47,432 bases of DNA from an uncultured Acholeplasmataceae bacterium (GCA_927441705.1 CAKMKH010000034.1:1-47432); one strand, 5' to 3'. Positions 18,521 through 29,066 are shown, numbered from the stretch's first letter. Made by a program: numbers and translations. Notes: generated from the sequence alone by a model not told the origin.

Positions 18521-19810
18521 GTGGAACACATCATTAAACTATTACAAAATGAAGTTAAAATCCCACAAAAAGCTAAATTAATCGTGTCTGTAAGTGGTGG
18601 TGCCGACTCCATGATGCTTCTGTCTCTTTTAAAGGATAGTTCATATAAACTTGAGGTTGTCCATTTCAATCATATGCTACGCGATCAATCAAAAATTGAA
18701 GCAGATTTAGTAAGAACATATTGTGAACAAAACAATATCTCTTTTCACTATTATTTAATTGAAGTTGGTGAAGGTAATTTCCATCATCAAGCACATAACC
18801 TTAGATTACATTATTTAAAAGATACTGCTAAAATCACTAAAGCTAAATATATTTTAACGGCGCATCATCTTGATGATTTAACTGAGAATATTTTAATTAA
18901 ATTAACAAGAGGCTCTAACCTATTAGGATATGCAGGTATGCAATTAAATCACACAATAAAAGGGTTAACATTTGTTAAGCCACTTTTGTATACTTCTAAA
19001 GAAGACATTTTAAAATATATGAATGATCATAATATCCCATTTTTAAATGATGAATCAAATGATCAAGACTATTATTTGAGAAATAGATATCGCCATACTG
19101 TTGTACCTATCATGAAACAAGAAAATCCAAAATTACTAAATCAAATTTCCCAGTATCACAAACAAATATCACATGCATTTCGCTTTATCAGAAAAACAAC
19201 TATGGAAAAGCTTAATGGTCAAGATTTAATTGATGTGTCTATGTTTAAGTCTTTAGATGATGCAATTCAAGAAGATATGGTGGCCTACCTTATCGAAAAA
19301 AAGGAACTAAACCTATCATTTGACATTATCCAAAAAATAAAAACGCTGATTTTACAAGATAAACCAAATCAAACATATCCCCTATCAAAGGGTTATTACT
19401 TTGTAAAAGCTTATGAGCAAGCTTCAATAAAACGTTTAATAAGTAAAAAAAATGTTAAAATTCAAATCGTTGAAGGCGAAAATAAGTTGTCAAATATAGA
19501 TAATTTCACATTTTTAACTAATTCAAACACTCATACTGAAGAATTAGAAAAATTATGTTATAATAAATTAGCGTTTCCGTTATGGCTAAGACATAGAGAA
19601 AACGGCGATAAACTCGCTTATAATTTTGGTCATAAAAAGCTAAAAGATTTATTAATAGATAAGAAAATTCCGATGGAAAAAAGAAAATCCTTATGGGTTT
19701 TAACAGATAATGATAATAACATTCTATGGGTACAAAATCTTTATTTAAATCAAACGCTCGGGGACAAAAACAGTATATATTTTCAATTAAAGGAGCCAAC
19801 ACATGCATAA
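18521..19810 (+). CDS. tilS: tRNA(Ile)-lysidine synthase
   Basis: ATP-dependent ligase that attaches lysine to C34 of tRNA-Ile(CAU), changing its decoding from AUG to AUA; an essential function. The 429-residue protein has the N-type ATP pyrophosphatase loop SVSGGADSMMLL (SGGADS at 25-30) and the conserved TAHHLDDLTENILI. The C-terminal domain includes RHRENGDKL and KLKDLLIDKKIP. The start is GTG 18521 behind GGAGGTGATTTT. The gene overlaps hpt by 8 bp. The order tilS-hpt-ftsH is the classic Firmicutes arrangement, so the assignment is firm. Confidence 0.97.
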   Translation: MEHIIKLLQNEVKIPQKAKLIVSVSGGADSMMLLSLLKDSSYKLEVVHFNHMLRDQSKIEADLVRTYCEQNNISFHYYLIEVGEGNFHHQAHNLRLHYLKDTAKITKAKYILTAHHLDDLTENILIKLTRGSNLLGYAGMQLNHTIKGLTFVKPLLYTSKEDILKYMNDHNIPFLNDESNDQDYYLRNRYRHTVVPIMKQENPKLLNQISQYHKQISHAFRFIRKTTMEKLNGQDLIDVSMFKSLDDAIQEDMVAYLIEKKELNLSFDIIQKIKTLILQDKPNQTYPLSKGYYFVKAYEQASIKRLISKKNVKIQIVEGENKLSNIDNFTFLTNSNTHTEELEKLCYNKLAFPLWLRHRENGDKLAYNFGHKKLKDLLIDKKIPMEKRKSLWVLTDNDNNILWVQNLYLNQTLGDKNSIYFQLKEPTHA

Positions 19811-20354
19811 AGATATATCAACCATTTTAGTTTCTGAAACAGAAATAAACGACATATGTGAAACATTAGGACATCAGCTTAATCAGGACTACAAAGATAA
19901 AAATCCTATATTGATAGGGTTACTAAAAGGATGCATTCCTTTTATGTCAGATTTAGCTAAAAAAATCGAATTAAAAGTAGATATGGCATATATGTCAGTA
20001 AGCAGTTATCATGGTGGCATTAGTTCATCAGGTGACGTAAAAATCAAAATGGATTTAGACATTTCAGTTAAAGATCGCCATGTATTAATCATTGAAGACA
20101 TTGTAGACACAGGTAACACAATTGTTACTATCGTTGAATTACTGAAACATAGAGGTGCAAAATCAGTCGAAATTGTAACTCTTCTAGATAAACCCGAAGG
20201 TAGAACAAAACCTTATGAACCAAAATATGTAGGAAGAACAATTCCTAAATTGTTTGTTGTAGGCTATGGATTAGACTACAATGAATACTATCGAAATCTT
20301 CCTTACGTTGGTGTACTAAAACCAGAAGTTTACACAAACAAAGAAAGTAATTAA
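19803..20354 (+). CDS. hpt: Hypoxanthine phosphoribosyltransferase
   Basis: Purine salvage: transfers phosphoribose from PRPP to hypoxanthine or guanine, giving IMP or GMP. The 183-residue protein has the PRPP loop VLIIEDIVDTGNT (about 94-106), the LLKGCIPFMSDL phosphate loop and the SSYHGG flexible loop. The start ATG 19803 follows AAAGGAGCC and overlaps the tilS end; ftsH begins 11 bp downstream. Gene order and motifs make this secure. Confidence 0.97.
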   Translation: MHKDISTILVSETEINDICETLGHQLNQDYKDKNPILIGLLKGCIPFMSDLAKKIELKVDMAYMSVSSYHGGISSSGDVKIKMDLDISVKDRHVLIIEDIVDTGNTIVTIVELLKHRGAKSVEIVTLLDKPEGRTKPYEPKYVGRTIPKLFVVGYGLDYNEYYRNLPYVGVLKPEVYTNKESN

Positions 20355-20365
20355 GAGGTGGCTAT

Positions 20366-22285
20366 ATGAACCAAAATCCTAAAAAACCAACACCAAGAAA
20401 GCCAGATATGAGAAAAAAACCTGATTATTTAATCATGATTTTCACTCTCATTATCGTAATTGGTATTTTCTTGTTTCTAAGAGATGCACTTGCTGGTCAA
20501 GTCAATGAACTTACAGCTAGTGAAATCCAAGCAGCTGCAAACTCAGGTCATATTGAATCAGTTGAATATGAGTTAGTTGGCGGCGATAACTATGACTTAG
20601 TAAGAATCTCAGGTATGATATATGAACAACATGCTGCATTATATGACAATATGGTTTTATTCGAACGTGTTATGCGTATCGATGAAGCACAAATCATACT
20701 AGATGTTGTAGAAGGCTATGGAGGTACTACTCAGATTGTTGAAAGATCTGGTGTAACCTTCTGGAGTGTAATTATTAATTTAGTACCACTTATCTTAATC
20801 GTTGTTGTACTATTTATTATATTCAGAAACGCTAACAGTCAAAATAACAAAGCATTCGATTTTGCAAAAAATAGAGCAAAATTAAACCGTGAAAAAACAA
20901 TTACATTTAAGGATGTAGCTGGTGTAGATGAAGAAAAAGAAGAAATGGAAGAATTAATAGACTTCCTTAAAGCTCCTAAAAAATATGTTGATATGGGAGC
21001 AAGAATTCCTAAAGGTGTTCTTCTTGTCGGTCCTCCAGGTACAGGTAAAACATTATTAGCAAAAGCCGTAGCTGGTGAAGCTAATGTCCCATTTTTCTCA
21101 ATTTCAGGCTCTGATTTTGTAGAAATGTTCGTTGGTGTCGGTGCTTCTCGTGTCCGTGATTTATTTAAAGTTGCTAAAGAAAATTCACCTTGTATTCTAT
21201 TTATAGATGAAATCGATGCAGTAGGTCGTCAACGTGGTGCAGGTCTTGGTGGTGGACATGATGAAAGAGAACAAACACTAAACCAATTACTTGTTGAAAT
21301 GGATGGGTTCGCAGGCAATATGGGTATTATTATCATAGCTGCAACCAACCGCCCTGATGTATTAGACCCAGCACTTCTTCGTCCAGGACGTTTTGATAGA
21401 CAAATTACGATTTCACTTCCAGATATTAGAGGACGTGGAGCTATTCTTAAGGTACATGCTAGAAATAAAAAAATAGATTCGAAGATTAATCTTGATGAAT
21501 TTGCAAATAGAATTCCAGGTTTCTCTGGAGCAGATATTGAGAATTTACTTAACGAAGCAGCACTTCTTGCTGCTAGAGATAATAGAACATTAGTCTCAGA
21601 ACAAGATTTAGATGAAGCAATCGATAGAGTCATGATGGGGCCTGCTAAAAAGAGCCGTAAATACTCTGTTAGTGAAAAGAAAACAGTTGCTTATCATGAA
21701 GCTGGACATGCAGTCATCGGGATCATGTTAGAAGATGCAAATGTAGTCCAAAAAGTAACAATTATTCCAAGAGGAACTGCTGGTGGTTATAACTTAATGA
21801 CTCCTGCAGAAGAAAAATTCTTAGAAACTAAAAAATCACTAGTAGCTAAAATAACAAGTTATTTAGGCGGTAGAGTCGCTGAAGAAATCGTATTTGATAC
21901 AGTGACTACCGGAGCTTATAATGATTTCCAAATCGCTACTAAAATTGCACGTGCAATGGTTACCGAATATGGTATGAGTGATTTAGGTCCAGTTCAATAT
22001 GAAACTGGTAGTGGAAATGTCTTTTTAGGTAGAGATTATTTCAAAGAAAAAAACTTCTCAGATCAAGTTGCTCATGAAATAGATTCTGAAGTTAGACATA
22101 TTATTACAACATGTTTTAATAAAGCTAAAACAATTATTCTAGATAACCGTGATTTACTAGATAAAATTGCTCATTTCTTAATTGAAGTTGAAACATTAAC
22201 AAAAGCTGATATTGAAGAAATTGTAAGTACTGGTGAATTATCATGGTGGAAAGAAAAGAACGGAAAAACAGAAGATGCGTCTTGA
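20366..22285 (+). CDS. ftsH: ATP-dependent zinc metalloprotease FtsH
   Basis: Membrane-bound AAA+ protease that unfolds and degrades misassembled membrane proteins and short-lived regulators. The 639-residue protein has two membrane segments, about 22-40 and 138-156, around an extracytoplasmic domain. The AAA module has Walker A GPPGTGKT (222-229), Walker [10 protein letters not shown] and the second region of homology ending RPGRFDR. The peptidase domain has zinc motif HEAGH (444-448). It starts at ATG 20366 after AAGAGGTGG. The TGA stop overlaps the rqcP start by 11 bp. It is a core gene expected in any bacterium of this group. Confidence 0.98.
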   Translation: MNQNPKKPTPRKPDMRKKPDYLIMIFTLIIVIGIFLFLRDALAGQVNELTASEIQAAANSGHIESVEYELVGGDNYDLVRISGMIYEQHAALYDNMVLFERVMRIDEAQIILDVVEGYGGTTQIVERSGVTFWSVIINLVPLILIVVVLFIIFRNANSQNNKAFDFAKNRAKLNREKTITFKDVAGVDEEKEEMEELIDFLKAPKKYVDMGARIPKGVLLVGPPGTGKTLLAKAVAGEANVPFFSISGSDFVEMFVGVGASRVRDLFKVAKENSPCILFIDEIDAVGRQRGAGLGGGHDEREQTLNQLLVEMDGFAGNMGIIIIAATNRPDVLDPALLRPGRFDRQITISLPDIRGRGAILKVHARNKKIDSKINLDEFANRIPGFSGADIENLLNEAALLAARDNRTLVSEQDLDEAIDRVMMGPAKKSRKYSVSEKKTVAYHEAGHAVIGIMLEDANVVQKVTIIPRGTAGGYNLMTPAEEKFLETKKSLVAKITSYLGGRVAEEIVFDTVTTGAYNDFQIATKIARAMVTEYGMSDLGPVQYETGSGNVFLGRDYFKEKNFSDQVAHEIDSEVRHIITTCFNKAKTIILDNRDLLDKIAHFLIEVETLTKADIEEIVSTGELSWWKEKNGKTEDAS

Positions 22286-22520
22286 TAAGTATTTAAAAGT
22301 AGCAAGAATCATCAAACGTAGAACTGTTGCTAAAGAAGCCGCAAGCAAAGATAAAGTTGAGATCAACGATAAAATTGCTAAACCTTCTTCTGCTGTTAAA
22401 GAAAATGACATCTTAACTCTACATTTGGGCTCAAAAATAATCAAAGTTAAAATTACGAGTTTAACGCCTAAAAAAGATGAATTGATGTATGAACTTTTAA
22501 GTGAAGAAAAAAGGCCATAA
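22275..22520 (+). CDS. rqcP: S4-domain ribosome quality-control factor RqcP
   Basis: Small S4 RNA-binding protein (YabO/Hsp15 family) that works with RqcH on split 50S subunits to add C-terminal alanine tails to stalled peptides. From ATG 22275 it has 81 residues and begins [16 protein letters not shown], nearly the same as the Bacillus protein. The S4 fold continues through KVEINDKIAKPSSAVKEND. A GTG at 22233 would add 14 residues that simply lie inside ftsH, so I reject it. The start overlaps ftsH by 11 bp. With hflX also in this window, two stalled-ribosome systems are present. Confidence 0.92.
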   Translation: MRLDKYLKVARIIKRRTVAKEAASKDKVEINDKIAKPSSAVKENDILTLHLGSKIIKVKITSLTPKKDELMYELLSEEKRP

Positions 22521-22539
22521 TATTTTATTATGGCTTTTT
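22514..22539 (+). terminator. Terminator after rqcP
   Basis: Perfect 9-bp stem GCCATAATA / TATTATGGC with a TTT loop, followed by TTTTT. It begins within the last codons of rqcP and ends the tilS operon before lysS. Confidence 0.85.
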
Positions 22540-22545
22540 CTATGA

Positions 22546-22551
22546 TATAAT
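22546..22551 (+). promoter_or_regulatory. Candidate -10 of lysS promoter
   Basis: Perfect TATAAT 24 bp upstream of the lysS ATG, just after the rqcP terminator. The -35 region would fall in the terminator stem and matches poorly. Confidence 0.4.
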
Positions 22552-22575
22552 ATCAAGGATTAGGAGGATTTGAAA

Positions 22576-24063
22576 ATGTATCCAGATGATATCAATGAAC
22601 AACAACTTGTGCGTAGAGAAAAAGCACAAGAATTAAAAAAATTAGGTGTTGAGCCTTTCGGACAAAAATATATTAGAACACATGATGCTAAAAACATTCA
22701 TGATGTTTATGAACAATTTAACCATGATCAACTAGAAGAAAAAAATATTGAGGTCTCAATTGCAGGTCGCATTGTTTTAAAAAGAGGCCAAGGTAAAGCA
22801 GGTTTTATGCATATAAAAGACCGTGATGGTCAAATTCAAGTTTATGTTAGACAAGATAATATTGGAGAAGATAACTACCAATTGTTTAAACAAGCTGATT
22901 TGGGTGACATAGTCGGCATTAAAGGGGTTCTTTTTAGAACTAAAACAGATGAATTAACTGTAAAAGCATCTCATTATACACATTTAACGAAAGCATTAAG
23001 ACCTTTACCTGATAAATTTCATGGTTTGCAAGATAAAGAAGAAGCTAGACGTAGAAGATATGTAGATCTTATTGTAAATGAAGATGCTAGAGTGGTTGCG
23101 ATGACTAGACCAAAAATAATCCGTTCAATTCAAAACTATTTTGACTCAAAAGGATTTATTGAAGTTGAAACTCCTGTATTACACCCAATTTTAGGTGGAG
23201 CATCAGCAAGACCTTTCGTTACACATCACAACACACTAGATATGGATTTCTACTTAAGAATAGCTACTGAACTTCCTTTAAAGAGACTTATTGTTGGTGG
23301 ACTAGAAGCTGTTTATGAAATAGGAAGACTATTTAGAAATGAAGGCATGGACGCAAAGCATAATCCAGAATTCACAACGATTGAAGCATATCTTGCATAT
23401 GCTGATATGGGAGATATGATGGATTTAGTTGAAGGCTGCTTATCAACAGTAACTAAAGATATTTTAGGATCATATGATATCCATTACCAAGATGAAGTCA
23501 TTCATATGGAAGCTCCTTGGAAACGTTGGCACATGGTTGATGCAATCAAAGATGTTTCTGGAGTAGATTTTTGGAAACATATGACATTAGATGAAGCAAA
23601 ACAAATTGCTAAAGAACATAACATACATGTTGAAAAACATTTTAGTTATGGACATATTGTTGAAGCTTTCTTTGAACATTATGTAGAAGACAAAATTTTA
23701 CAACCAACAATTGTTTATGGACATCCAATAGAAATCTCTCCATTAGCGAAAAAGAATGCTGATGACCAAAGATTTACAGATCGTTTTGAATTATTTATCA
23801 TGAAAAGCGAATATGCAAATGCATTTAGTGAATTAAATGATCCAATTGATCAAAAAGAAAGATTTGAAAATCAAGTTAAAGAAAAAGCATTAGGAAATGA
23901 TGAAGCTACAGAAATGGATATTGATTTTATTGAAGCTTTGGAATATGGTATGCCTCCTACTGGTGGTATTGGTATTGGTATAGATAGATTTGTTATGCTA
24001 CTTACAAATACACCAAACATTAGAGATGTCATATTATTTCCTCATTTAAAAAATAGACCTTAA
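22576..24063 (+). CDS. lysS: Lysyl-tRNA synthetase (class II)
   Basis: Charges tRNA-Lys. The protein has 495 residues from ATG 22576, which stands 8 bases after GGAGG; an in-frame TTG at 22570 is too close to that site. It has an N-terminal OB anticodon-binding fold (about 55-150), followed by class II motif 1 ([20 protein letters not shown]). Motif 2 is [19 protein letters not shown] and motif 3 is [14 protein letters not shown]. Length is typical of bacterial LysS. It is followed by a clean terminator. Its closeness to ftsH and dusB-type genes is conserved in Firmicutes. Confidence 0.98.
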   Translation: MYPDDINEQQLVRREKAQELKKLGVEPFGQKYIRTHDAKNIHDVYEQFNHDQLEEKNIEVSIAGRIVLKRGQGKAGFMHIKDRDGQIQVYVRQDNIGEDNYQLFKQADLGDIVGIKGVLFRTKTDELTVKASHYTHLTKALRPLPDKFHGLQDKEEARRRRYVDLIVNEDARVVAMTRPKIIRSIQNYFDSKGFIEVETPVLHPILGGASARPFVTHHNTLDMDFYLRIATELPLKRLIVGGLEAVYEIGRLFRNEGMDAKHNPEFTTIEAYLAYADMGDMMDLVEGCLSTVTKDILGSYDIHYQDEVIHMEAPWKRWHMVDAIKDVSGVDFWKHMTLDEAKQIAKEHNIHVEKHFSYGHIVEAFFEHYVEDKILQPTIVYGHPIEISPLAKKNADDQRFTDRFELFIMKSEYANAFSELNDPIDQKERFENQVKEKALGNDEATEMDIDFIEALEYGMPPTGGIGIGIDRFVMLLTNTPNIRDVILFPHLKNRP

Positions 24064-24094
24064 AAAAGATGGTATTTTTTGCCATCTTTTTTTT
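24063..24094 (+). terminator. Terminator after lysS
   Basis: AAAAAGATGG and CCATCTTTTT form a stem around a 9-base loop, ending in a run of T. Confidence 0.85.
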
Positions 24095-24205
24095 ATATCA
24101 TCTATGATATAAGCTTTTTTTTGCCTTAATTTTATCTATAAAATATTTATAGAAGAATATATTCTAACTTTTATCTTAAAAAATAAAGAAAAGGGCGCTT
24201 TACTG

Positions 24206-24258
24206 TTGTTTTTTAGTATAAAATGTTTTAGAATACAAGTGTATGTAAGCGTTTTTAT
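24206..24258 (+). promoter_or_regulatory. Promoter and CcpA box of the glutamate fermentation operon
   Basis: TTGTTT (24206-24211), a 17-bp spacer and TAGAAT (24229-24234) predict a start near 24241. Directly on it lies ATGTAAGCGTTTTTAT (24243-24258), one mismatch from the cre consensus. A box over +1 normally represses. The hutH upstream region has the same box, 15 of 16 bases alike on the opposite strand. Confidence 0.55.
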
Positions 24259-24296
24259 AATTTCAAAACATTTCTCGTATAATTCCGGAGGATTTC

Positions 24297-24704
24297 ATGA
24301 AAACAATTGTAATAGGTGTCATCGGAGCTGATGTTCATGCTGTTGGTAATAAGATCATTGAGTATACACTTACAAAAGAAGGGTTTAATGTCGTTAATGT
24401 TGGTGTATTATCATCTCAAGAAGATTTTATAAACGCAGCTATAGAGACGTCGGCTTCTTTAATTTTAGTTTCATCTTTGTATGGGCATGGTGAGTTAGAT
24501 TGTCGCGGTATGAGAGAAAAATGTGAGGAATCAGGTCTAGACGATATTCTTCTTTATGTTGGAGGAAATATTGTTGTTGGTAAGCAAGACTTTGATGAAG
24601 TTGAAAATCGATTTAAAGAAATGGGATTCAATAGAGTTTATCCTCCTGGTATAAAAATTGAAGATGTCATTGAAACTATAAGAGAAGATTTAGGGGGCAT
24701 TTAA
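24297..24704 (+). CDS. mutS: Glutamate mutase, small (sigma, B12-binding) subunit
   Basis: Binds adenosylcobalamin for the carbon-skeleton rearrangement of L-glutamate to (2S,3S)-3-methylaspartate. The 135-residue protein shows the base-off B12 motif DVHAVG, with the cobalt-coordinating histidine at residue 14. Further along are [13 protein letters not shown] and [10 protein letters not shown]. It is the same size as the Clostridium subunit, also called glmS. It is not the DNA mismatch repair MutS. It starts at ATG 24297 behind GGAGGA. Its stop shares a base with the start of mutL. B12 supply genes are not in this window. Confidence 0.96.
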   Translation: MKTIVIGVIGADVHAVGNKIIEYTLTKEGFNVVNVGVLSSQEDFINAAIETSASLILVSSLYGHGELDCRGMREKCEESGLDDILLYVGGNIVVGKQDFDEVENRFKEMGFNRVYPPGIKIEDVIETIREDLGGI

Positions 24705-26086
24705 TGAAAACATATTTGCTGGTTGATTTTGGATCTACTTTTACAAAATTAACAGCTGTTGATCTTGAAAAAGAAGAAATTATCGCAACTGCAAAAGCGA
24801 TTACCACTGTAGAGAAAGACATAACATTAGGTTATAAGAAAGCTTTATCTAGATTAATAGATAAAATTGGATATGAAATTAAGTTTGATAAAATAACTGC
24901 TTGTTCTTCTGCTGCTGGCGGCTTGAAAATGGTTGCTATCGGTTTAGTCGACGAACTTACAACTGAAGCAGCCCGTAGAGTTTGTTTAGGTGCTGGTGCT
25001 AAAGTTGAACTTGTTTTATCACATAATATAAATCATCATGAAGTTGATCAAATAAAAGAAAAAAACATAGATATTATTCTATTAGCCGGTGGTGCTAATG
25101 GGGGCAATAAAGAATGTGTAATTCATAATGCAAAGCAATTAGCTAAATCGGATATTAAAGCTCCGATTATTTTTGCTGGGAATAAGGATGCAACAGATGA
25201 AATTGAAGAGATTTTAACTGCTGCACATAAAGATTTTCATATATGTGAGAATGTCATGCCTCGTTTGAATGTTTTGAATATCACAAGTGCTAAAGATCAA
25301 ATAAAAGATATTTTCGTTAAAAATATTATAGAAGCCAAAGGTATTAAAAAAGTTGAAAAACTAGTTGATGAAGTTGTACTACCTACTCCAAATGCTGTAT
25401 TAATGGCTGCTGAACTTTTATCAAAAGGCTTTGGCGATGAAGATGGCCTTGGAGATTTAATGCTAGCTGATGTCGGTGGAGCAACCACTGATATATATTC
25501 AATAAGTTCTGGTTTACCTACACAAATGAATGCTATTTTATCAGGACTTGAAGAACCTTTTGCAAAACGTACTGTTGAAGGTGATTTAGGAATGAGATAT
25601 TCATCTCTAGGAATCTTACAATCATTTACTGCTTCTGAGATAAGTCACTGGAAAACTCAAAATGTTGATATTGAATATGAAGCAAATAAAAGACATGACG
25701 ATATTGAATTTATATCTTCTACTGATGAAGATTATATTGCAGATGATATTTTTGCTGGCAAATGTATTGATGTCGCAACTTCTAGACATGTAGGTACATT
25801 AAAAGGTGTATATACACACATGGGCGTTATGTATTATCAAATTGGTAAAGATTTAACTCAAACAAATTATTTCATAGGAACTGGTGGCGTTGTAATTAGT
25901 AGCAAAGATCCTGTAGCTATATTAAAAAACGGCACAAAAATGGTTAATAAACCTATGGAACTAAGACCACATAGTCCAGAGTATCTATTAGATAAGACTT
26001 ATATTTTATCTGCAATGGGTTTATTATCAATGGATTATCCTGAAATCGCATTAAGAATAATGAAAAAATATATGGTGAAACTTTAG
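24704..26086 (+). CDS. mutL: Glutamate mutase accessory protein MutL (ASKHA ATPase)
   Basis: Encoded between the two glutamate mutase subunits in most such operons. It is thought to act as an ATP-dependent chaperone or reactivase for the B12 enzyme, but the function is not firmly known. The 460-residue protein opens with the actin-like phosphate loop VDFGSTFTKLTAVD and has LADVGGATTDIYS as the second phosphate motif. It has no relation to mismatch-repair MutL. It overlaps mutS by one base and is followed by mutE after 9 bp. Also named glmL. Confidence 0.94.
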   Translation: MKTYLLVDFGSTFTKLTAVDLEKEEIIATAKAITTVEKDITLGYKKALSRLIDKIGYEIKFDKITACSSAAGGLKMVAIGLVDELTTEAARRVCLGAGAKVELVLSHNINHHEVDQIKEKNIDIILLAGGANGGNKECVIHNAKQLAKSDIKAPIIFAGNKDATDEIEEILTAAHKDFHICENVMPRLNVLNITSAKDQIKDIFVKNIIEAKGIKKVEKLVDEVVLPTPNAVLMAAELLSKGFGDEDGLGDLMLADVGGATTDIYSISSGLPTQMNAILSGLEEPFAKRTVEGDLGMRYSSLGILQSFTASEISHWKTQNVDIEYEANKRHDDIEFISSTDEDYIADDIFAGKCIDVATSRHVGTLKGVYTHMGVMYYQIGKDLTQTNYFIGTGGVVISSKDPVAILKNGTKMVNKPMELRPHSPEYLLDKTYILSAMGLLSMDYPEIALRIMKKYMVKL

Positions 26087-26095
26087 GAGACAATC

Positions 26096-27559
26096 ATGCA
26101 AGTAAGAAACAAAAAATGGTCACTGGAAAAATTTTTAGAAGTAAGAAAAGAAGTTCTATCATCTTGGCCAACAGGATTAGATCCTTCTTTAGATTTAGAT
26201 AAAGCTGTTGAAACATTAAAGGCTGTCCCAGCACATAAAAATTTTGCACTAAAACTACTTCAAGCTGAAAAAGAACAAAGAACTTATGTGCAACCAAGAG
26301 CTGGCGTAGCTACAATCGAACAGCATATGGATTTATTAAAACATTTAGAAAAAGCTGGAGCTGATTTTCTACCTTCTACAATAGATTCTTATACAAGACA
26401 CAATCGATATCAGGAAGCTGAAGAGGGTATTGAAATTAGTAAACGTGAAGGCAGATCATTACTTAATGGCTTTCCAGCAGTCAACCATGGCGTTCCTGGA
26501 TGTAAACAGATTCTTGATGCTGTGAATGTGCCACTTCAAGCAAGACATGGCACACCTGATGCACGCCTATTATCTGAAATAATTCATGCCGCAGGTTGGA
26601 CATCAAATGAAGGTGGAGGTATTTCTTATAATATCCCTTATGCCAAAAATATTTCTTTAGCAGACTCAATCTATTACTGGCAATACTGTGATCGATTAGT
26701 TGGTTATTATGAGGAACAAGGCATCCATATAAATCGTGAGCCCTTTGGGCCATTAACTGGTACGTTAGTTCCACCATCAATTGCCATTACTATTGGAATT
26801 ATTGAATCGATATTAGCAGCTACTCAAGGTGTTAAGCATATCACAGTAGGCTATGGTCAATGTGGAAATGTCACTCAAGATGTTGCAGCTATACAGATGC
26901 TAAAAGAATTAACTGATTATTATCTCTTTACATTCGGTCATAAGCATATGCATGTTACAACAGTTTTCCACCAATGGATGGGAGGATTCCCTCAAGATGA
27001 AAGTAAAGCATTGGCTTTGATCTCTATGGCTTCTACTGTTGCGACATTAGCTAAGGCTACTAAGATGATTACAAAGACACCAGTTGAATCTATTGGTGTT
27101 CCAACTAAAGAAATGAATGCAATTGGTATTAAGGCTTCTAAGTTTGTAGTAAACTTATTAAAAGATCAAACATATCCAGATTCAGAAAAACTTAGACTGG
27201 AAAAAGAAATGATTAGAAAAGAAGTGACTTGTCTAATGGATAAAGTCATTGATTTAGGCATGGGTGATGTAGCCGTTGGTACAATCAAAGCATTTGAATA
27301 TGGTGTTATTGATGTCCCATTCGCACCTAGTAAACAAACATTAGGTGAAATATTACCAGCTAGAGATAATGAAGGTTGTATTCGAATTTTAGAATTCGGA
27401 CATTTAGGTATGTCTGAAGAAGTTAAAAATTTCCATAAAGAAAAATTACTTGAAAGAGCAAAAAAAGAAAATAGGGCTTTAGACTTCCAGATGACTGTAG
27501 ATGATGTATATGCAGTAAGTCAAGGACATCTAATTGGGCGAATAAACAATGAAAATTAA
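26096..27559 (+). CDS. mutE: Glutamate mutase, large (epsilon) subunit
   Basis: Catalytic TIM-barrel subunit that binds glutamate and, with MutS and adenosylcobalamin, forms 3-methylaspartate. The 487-residue protein is close to the 483-residue Clostridium cochlearium GlmE. Recognisable segments include [57 protein letters not shown] and [13 protein letters not shown], which line the substrate pocket in the family. The start ATG 26096 follows TAGGAGAC. The end overlaps the methylaspartate ammonia-lyase start by 11 bp, coupling consecutive pathway steps. Confidence 0.97.
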   Translation: MQVRNKKWSLEKFLEVRKEVLSSWPTGLDPSLDLDKAVETLKAVPAHKNFALKLLQAEKEQRTYVQPRAGVATIEQHMDLLKHLEKAGADFLPSTIDSYTRHNRYQEAEEGIEISKREGRSLLNGFPAVNHGVPGCKQILDAVNVPLQARHGTPDARLLSEIIHAAGWTSNEGGGISYNIPYAKNISLADSIYYWQYCDRLVGYYEEQGIHINREPFGPLTGTLVPPSIAITIGIIESILAATQGVKHITVGYGQCGNVTQDVAAIQMLKELTDYYLFTFGHKHMHVTTVFHQWMGGFPQDESKALALISMASTVATLAKATKMITKTPVESIGVPTKEMNAIGIKASKFVVNLLKDQTYPDSEKLRLEKEMIRKEVTCLMDKVIDLGMGDVAVGTIKAFEYGVIDVPFAPSKQTLGEILPARDNEGCIRILEFGHLGMSEEVKNFHKEKLLERAKKENRALDFQMTVDDVYAVSQGHLIGRINNEN

Positions 27560-28793
27560 AAATATATTATTTACAAAATCATATACTGGATTTTATTTTG
27601 ATGATCAAAAAGCAATTAAAAAAGATGCAATTCATGATGGCTTCTTATATGTCGGTGATCCCTTAACAGAAGGTTTTGAAAAAATTAGAGTTCCCGGTGA
27701 AGCTATCTCTATACAACTAATTCTAGAAGATGGTAGTATTGCTCAAGGAGATTGTGCAGCAGTGCAATATAGTGGTGCTGGAGGAAGAGATCCTTTATTC
27801 TTGGCTGATAGATATATCCCTTTTATGGAAGAACATATTAAACCTTTATTACTCAATAAAGAAATCACAACATTTAAAGAACTAGCTTCGATTTTTGATG
27901 ATGTAAGAGTAGATGGCAAACGTCTTCATACAGCAATAAGATATGGTGTATCTCAAGCATTGCTTTCAGCTGTAGCTACAAAAGAGAAATTGACGATGGC
28001 TGAAGTCATTAGAAATGAATACAATCCAAAATTAACTGAACTAAAATCAATACCAATATTTGCTCAAACTGGAGATGATCGTTATACAAATGTTGATAAA
28101 ATGATTTTAAAAGAAGTTGATTCTCTACCCCATGCTTTAATAAATAATGTCAAAGAGAAACTGGGCTATCATGGCGAAAAATTAATCGCTTATATTGAAT
28201 GGTTAAAAAATAGAATACTAACTCAAAGAATAAATGATAGTTATAATCCTATTCTTCATGTAGACGTTTATGGAACAATAGGTATAGCTTTTAATGATGA
28301 TATGAATCAGATCGTTTCTTATTGTAGAGATTTAGAAGAAGCAGCTTCTCCTTTTAAACTAAGATTAGAAGGTCCTTTTGATCAAGGAAATAGAGAAGAT
28401 ACTATGCTCATGTTACAAAAACTTAGTGCAGAATTAGATGATCGTGGTATCCATGTAGAAATAGTTGCAGATGAGTGGTGTAATAACCTAGATGATATCA
28501 AATATTTTGCAGATCATAAGGCTGGACATATTTTACAAATAAAAACTCCTGATTTAGGAGGATTACATCATATTGCTGAGGCTATTCTATATTGTCAAGA
28601 AAAAGGTATTGGAGCGTATTGTGGTGGAACTTGTAATGAAACAAATTTATCCGCAGTAGCAACCACTCATGTGGCAATCGGAGCAGGTGCAGATGTTTGT
28701 TTAGCTAAGCCTGGAATGGATGTTGACAGTGGATATATGATTGTTAAAAATGAAATGGAACGAGCAATTGCCGTTTCAAAAATAAAGAGATAG
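27549..28793 (+). CDS. mal: Methylaspartate ammonia-lyase
   Basis: Removes ammonia from 3-methylaspartate to give mesaconate; a member of the enolase superfamily that needs Mg2+ and K+. The 414-residue length matches the 413-residue C. tetanomorphum enzyme. The catalytic lysine region [17 protein letters not shown] and the metal-ligand segments [16 protein letters not shown] and EIVADEW are present. [10 protein letters not shown] near the C-terminus is also typical. It overlaps mutE by 11 bp. citD follows immediately, joining this step to the lyase module. Confidence 0.97.
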   Translation: MKIKNILFTKSYTGFYFDDQKAIKKDAIHDGFLYVGDPLTEGFEKIRVPGEAISIQLILEDGSIAQGDCAAVQYSGAGGRDPLFLADRYIPFMEEHIKPLLLNKEITTFKELASIFDDVRVDGKRLHTAIRYGVSQALLSAVATKEKLTMAEVIRNEYNPKLTELKSIPIFAQTGDDRYTNVDKMILKEVDSLPHALINNVKEKLGYHGEKLIAYIEWLKNRILTQRINDSYNPILHVDVYGTIGIAFNDDMNQIVSYCRDLEEAASPFKLRLEGPFDQGNREDTMLMLQKLSAELDDRGIHVEIVADEWCNNLDDIKYFADHKAGHILQIKTPDLGGLHHIAEAILYCQEKGIGAYCGGTCNETNLSAVATTHVAIGAGADVCLAKPGMDVDSGYMIVKNEMERAIAVSKIKR

Positions 28794-29066
28794 GTGATTC
28801 GTATTAAATCAATCGCAAGTGCAGGAACATTTGAATCTAATGATTGCATAGTTACAATTAAAAAAGCCGATACTTTATCAATAGATATTGAAAGTGTCGT
28901 TTTTGAACAATTTGGAAATCAAATTAGAGAGGTTGTTGTAAAAACATTATCTGAATTAAACATTAAAAACGTTAGTGTTTTTATTAAAGATAAAGGTGCT
29001 TTAGACTACACAATTATTGCTCGAATCAAAACTGCATGTAGAAGGTTAGGTGTATATCATGATTAG
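28794..29066 (+). CDS. citD: Citrate-lyase-type acyl carrier protein (gamma subunit)
   Basis: Carries the 2'-(5''-phosphoribosyl)-3'-dephospho-CoA arm that holds the acetyl group during lyase turnover. The 90-residue protein has the attachment region SAGTFESNDC, with the modified serine probably at residue 15. The start is GTG 28794, directly after the mal stop codon and behind an AAAGAGA stretch. Because it follows methylaspartate ammonia-lyase, the complex is more likely to act on citramalate than on citrate; this is inferred from context. Confidence 0.93.
   Translation: MIRIKSIASAGTFESNDCIVTIKKADTLSIDIESVVFEQFGNQIREVVVKTLSELNIKNVSVFIKDKGALDYTIIARIKTACRRLGVYHD

Noticed and set aside
19518-19808. 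Minus-strand open frame opposite the tilS end
   Set aside because: It is a shadow of tilS, with no family signature, and opposes a gene of certain identity.
24095-24205. Small RNA or tRNA in the gap after lysS
   Set aside because: The stretch is A+T-rich with no cloverleaf, strong hairpin or second terminator beyond that of lysS.
24278-24283. TATAAT as the -10 of the mut operon
   Set aside because: The start would fall at about 24290, inside the GGAGGA site of mutS, leaving no usable leader. The TAGAAT promoter further upstream is better.
24297-26086. mutS and mutL as DNA mismatch repair genes
   Set aside because: The products are a 135-residue B12-binding protein and an actin-like ATPase next to mutE and mal; only the gene names coincide.
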